A stretch of 64,000 nucleotides of DNA from Hungatella hathewayi WAL-18680 (GTDB lineage: Bacteria > Bacillota > Clostridia > Lachnospirales > Lachnospiraceae). Location: positions 1,357,181 through 1,421,180 of the forward strand of contig NZ_JH379027.1 in assembly GCF_000235505.1 (NCBI RefSeq), in the 5' to 3' direction. Shown piece by piece: positions 63,301-64,000 of the stretch; within the stretch, counting starts at the first letter, position 1; every line of letters starts with the position of its first letter. Made by a program: the position numbers and the translations under genes. The notes beneath the pieces are model-generated. The model saw only the letters and a list, made by a program, of their open reading frames with translations, made no database searches and was not told where the DNA came from.

Positions 63301-64000
63301 GATGGTTTAATGTAGAGGATTCCACGATTCGAAACTGTTATAATCTGGGAACGATTGGCCAGGGAGCTTCCGTGGATGGAAGTATGGGAGGTATTTTAGG
63401 AAATATCTCAGTCTATGCCAAGAATAATAAGCTGGAATACTGTTACAATGCAGGAAATATTGCCTCTTCACTGGCCAGTACAACGGGAGCGATTGTCGGA
63501 AGTGGAAAGAATGCAGACAACAGTATTATAGGCTGTTATTATGACACGGCCAACAGTACCGGAGTCAAAGGAGCGGGCAGTAATGTGACGGAGGAAGAGG
63601 CCAGAAGCCTGACCACAGCCCAGTTACAGTCCTGGGCGGCGGCCTATGCGCTGAACCGGAACGGGATGCAGAATTCCGTGTCAGACTATGGTAATTTCAC
63701 CTGGAAGTCCGGGGAATATCCGTCTCTGTGTTATGCAGGAAGTGCGGATTATGATACCAAGAAATTGCAGCCGGCGGAGAGCTGGGAAGTGATTGGACAG
63801 GGAGTGAAGGACCAGCTGTTGAAAGACAGCACAGGAGCTTTCATCCCGGAGCCAGTCAAAGACGGAACAGCCTATGCCATAGAATGTGCGGAGCAGCTGG
63901 GATGGTTCGGCATGACGGTGAACAGTGATGTGGGAAATCAGACCCTGAATGCCAATCTGACCAAGGATATCGACCTTCTGGGAGCCCGTTACGGAGGAAC
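54309..64000 (+). CDS. Giant GLUG-repeat surface protein (3' end beyond window)
   Basis: Open for 3230 codons without a stop to the window edge. Membrane/signal helix at 17-37, with a possible signal-peptidase site after A42-R-A44. An N-terminal partial GLUG unit (TGKFDGNGHVISGL) precedes long acidic Ser/Thr/Glu/Pro-rich linkers (about 180-420 and 540-830). From residue about 875 there are seven large modules. Each opens with AEQLAWFAxxVN, then DIDLFG, WVPIG, GIFDGNGH, IKDLGIKSGKI, RCWNGA, several GGIVG...GCYNTG GLUG units and NCYYD, and closes with SWAxAYALNGYG, EYPSLYW and WSVIG. GGAGGGG precedes the ATG. Probably an adhesin or autolysin-like surface scaffold; its anchor is not visible here. 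Confidence 0.92.
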   Translation, partial: MSHFRLHTRTNGKDRLKYVIAGIACILAVGAAGYALHSIGTARAKSRETVELHTGEELEQYLLDSESEDYNLNGSYRLEEDLELGWLYQSIGNNVEPFTGKFDGNGHVISGLERPLFGVVKKAEIENLFFSGALITEPFTYYDGEHYVDGYSALAAYAVDSKIRNCGMDGEIYTASPSEAEYQVAKASPADAEERKKPSETESSEAPESSMDVGDNGVGNGAAGGNGAGGSGDAAGVVDESDVIDETEEDTVNGTDTGNENETGDIENNTPDIEVSIPDDTNQETDSQTENNTENPGNEGTQESEDHTDISEVEAPEQGEEPEVDIPQEENADQPEAPAENTASVHPVNRQYLMLKISELPDAEAEAAAKATPSDADQADGETTDNSQPDKELPEPASPSDAKDTETDKEEIEYIGNPFGDVYILVTADRVTAGGLVAETAGETLISDSFVLVSLSSELDGVETYAGGLAGILGAHTRTENSYASGVLSCDDIAGGFAAINDGRIENSYSSMVLGEAGTIRGGFTALGTGKFKGCVYDKQMACAKDRNEDTELEETEQEETLTENQPSGFPEQLPPDESQTETEEDHTGMIQVGPGEWIEAPVEQPGADELFENPEQPDPIIAQEPATPTQVRELPEFTLKGLPTSQMVGLDAQIPGTWYYSENAYPQLESFAYSSQEGVADSSKASAIALVLPDEYTLFDVLEDGELILPSEIDGQEIQWEAEGNVIIDENNRVYSDKGEQREPEKEPETVTLSDHEAPEVGSPIETSAPEENVSADELPETEITAEPTETAQETITEEASTSPEETTIERNEETAGDILLKGTVGASAKSFSVPGLKSVASYAVTGTWQNIAEKVESGELPDMKPVQNATDGYYEIYTPEALAWFAYKVNSGDRKINARLMDDIDLFGGNHTGNTYVEARDNIDDALPWVPIGYSYVDWGYQGVFDGNNKTISHMLVNDTALDDGTVIDCKGFVGALCSVDVDGDEAVIKDLGIQSGKISNMDMGNSRSIYMGGITGTVGGLGKINIVRCWNGASILYDSTVLTSSYTYVGGICGFIHQLKPGEGGRITIDGCYNTGFIKGYTVGGIVGSTGGSKSCIVINCYNTGRVRGESYGGGIVGSSNPGNWSDQKIIGCYNLGECIGGSKTNLGGICGILWFNTTISGCFYDSSMSEAGYTKYGTNVKPVSITAVTPAQLNNWAVAFALNNYGLESESSQSSWAWTEGGIPTLYNPAVNPEKKLIPAKDWSVVGQAVADGFMGLRATGLKVPVPEGDGSQDNPYVLTNAEQLAWFAKQVNNENFNINAKMTANMDLSGTAYTGMTSEEVTGDIEKALVWVPICNYRYTYSYTGIFDGNGHHVTAMLVKEAKSYGLFGRIGSTENPTIIKDVGIKSGKITMLSGDPGCYGGGIAGKAEGSNIVIQRCWNGALVTDNGCGGGIVGLLNTDNSLIEGCYNLETIDVGSDSGGIVGYVGRASHNLIKNCYNLGDVAMRAQNNGLAAGGIIGRCQNGVSDDTSVPYYLELRNCYSSAKLSGQGYKGGIIGGSNWKLDMVSNCYYDASKIGTAGGGLTKEQATGVTAEHMKSWALAYALNGYRREAKDASEASFTWKEGEYPSLYWDGKTDDAGNPIEKLGPASDWSVIGDGMEAGLIGNPYTGERYSLPAGDGVTTPYQIGSAEQLAWFANQITNATGSTKLDAELTAYIDLGGDAYVDSGDLPWIPIGYNLSGSVLKETIRTYGGIFDGGGYMIDRMYAKARGNIGLFSYAGEGAVIKNVGIGPRSWVESTGPDNTSDNSVTAAIVAMGYSKQAWVTANASAVPLTIEGCYSRATVKGNTDAKTGGIFGSDSLLYYWDSTYCKGKIAGCYVAGPVSSATGSGYAIAGWITASKTDGGGIYNCYWDNNILSSQAVCNGPTTAYAVNCSGKTTAEMKAEAIITLLNTSITEKNWIYNNTATSKVNDGYPILKTQNLITTWAGVAALGLPAPTVQSPSSETSTYGTEDNPYLLSSAEDLAWFANEVNNGKLSLCGKLMTDIDLFGSKYSGVDCAADGSNIESAIEWVSMGVCDADTLTWVKGYTGIFDGNGHHLSNVFMGKNENYHAFIGMLGNVTDSGTVKDLGIKSGKISAKHHAAGIATIVAGESQVRRCWNGAEIITESDLGGGIAAEATSIGGRTSKYNPVIEGCYNIGKVSSSVGTRTAGIVAHISGNGGVAGDGARIRNCYNLGAVTGVEGCGGIYAVLASNATKDLIENCYNGGTCTVSSSAGKSYAIGNMANPDFYVNCYYDKQKSGYGIGTSTADVPKVVRGLTEAQIKSWGMAWALNGYGLESTGATGVTDITDTTDTTDSSFTGALGEYPTLCWSGDDDFEDRKLKASTWLDIGYGVENQLIGDRDTGQLIPVPSGDGTTTSPCQLANAEQLSWFAYKVSEGFPAYCGTMTADMDMFGTKYTGISYDSSKNNMEQGLRWVSMGKNADVSKYYNYGGIFDGGGHQLSNLLVHEITNTAGFVATLSKSANQGILKDLGIKSGKIIGAGNNVGALAGVINGSGNILRCWNGAAVSGKSDVGGIVGPILNCREVNIEGCYNTGDVTGTTFSSGGIAASTANVYTGPVIRNCGNTGNVKGANSSGIVNLLGLTSSGTWGTIANCYNAGVVAGTEKAGAIMAAKEGTVMNCYYDRTKTSKPGDGITSTEAKGVTTEQLQSWSAAYALNGYGLDQTEDSFACTATTESAWTYLAADDGTPVYPTICWPGSADADAPKKLGAPDSWEDIGLGMSGGLIGNRTTGAVTARPGGTGEASSPYVLANAEQLAWFAYEVNHGRPGISGRMTGDIDLFGTPYTGIAYDAGTDNIDDAVLWMPMGTRGDVWNTGYQGTFDGEEHSLRHMSVVTTSTDAPAGFIGMLGVPSVSGTVKNLGIGSGKITGASYAGGIAGLMVGANSKISGCWNAADIVGGTNTPGASAGGIVGMTGISSSTAFSGVVIEGCWNQGAVSVPSGGTINCGGIAGRWFNVEDSTIRNCYNLGTIGQGASVDGSMGGILGNISVYAKNNKLEYCYNAGNIASSLASTTGAIVGSGKNADNSIIGCYYDTANSTGVKGAGSNVTEEEARSLTTAQLQSWAAAYALNRNGMQNSVSDYGNFTWKSGEYPSLCYAGSADYDTKKLQPAESWEVIGQGVKDQLLKDSTGAFIPEPVKDGTAYAIECAEQLGWFGMTVNSDVGNQTLNANLTKDIDLLGARYGG
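56952..63999 (+). repeat. Seven tandem coding modules of about 1.0-1.2 kb in the GLUG gene
   Basis: The Glu codon of the AEQLAWF landmark (EALAWF in module 1, AEDLAWF in module 4) falls at 56952, 58167, 59334, 60327, 61542, 62706 and 63891. The spacings are 405, 389, 331, 405, 388 and 395 codons. The seventh module is cut by the window edge. Confidence 0.85.
61300..61335 (+). repeat. 9-bp microsatellite encoding Thr-Asp-Thr in the GLUG gene
   Basis: Repeats of ACAGATACC and a variant inside module 4 encode TDITDTTDTTDSS. The period keeps the frame, so slippage would only alter linker length. Confidence 0.6.

Overview
The window looks like a chromosomal segment of a gut-type Lachnospiraceae (Clostridia), roughly Enterocloster/Lachnoclostridium-like. 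This is inferred from strong AAGGAGG ribosome sites, the nrdR-yqeG-aroE-aroK-aroQ-efp core block, Ala-Thr-Ser-Asp-Ala-type spacers and WWYD-type wall-binding repeats in surface proteins, and ROK/BTAD regulators. I saw no rRNA, tRNA, CRISPR array or insertion sequence.

Layout. 1-10 kb: a catalytically degenerate serine-hydrolase/DUF302 fusion, then a carbohydrate locus. A leftward MFS carrier, PRD/EIIB/EIIA regulator and iron alcohol dehydrogenase face a rightward fructose-type PTS (EIIA, EIIB, EIIC) and class II aldolase. 9.5-13.2 kb: TetR regulator, ilvB-ilvN and a TRIC/YicG-type membrane protein. 13.2-19.1 kb: a leftward ribose-type ABC importer operon with an intracellular esterase, divergent from a ROK repressor. 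19.1-25.6 kb: small metabolic genes, including a 52-residue rubredoxin, then the housekeeping block ending in efp. A lone PBECR-like nuclease gene sits between two structured inverted repeats.

25.7-42.4 kb: surface functions. A BTAD (SARP-like) regulator precedes four 11-bp-phased direct repeats that look like its operator. These stand in front of a sortase-pilus locus: a 2114-residue LPETG adhesin, class C sortase, small pilin and class B sortase. Convergent to it is a partial type II secretion/type IV pilus operon led by a secreted transglutaminase. A frameshifted traX and two duplicated wall-binding proteins follow. 42.5-52.0 kb: a leftward ten-gene Mrp/MBH-type cation/proton antiporter operon with four large NuoL/M/N-type subunits and no redox subunits.

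52.2-64.0 kb: the most interesting part. A tyrosine recombinase is followed by a 368-bp segment bounded by 27-bp imperfect inverted repeats sharing the core TAATGTAAATTAT. The segment carries a good promoter that now points away from the downstream genes and into a terminator formed by the left repeat. Inversion would aim it at a signal peptidase I gene and a giant GLUG-repeat surface protein (more than 3230 residues, running off the window). I read this as an OFF-state phase-variable switch for a surface adhesin with its own recombinase and possibly its own signal peptidase.
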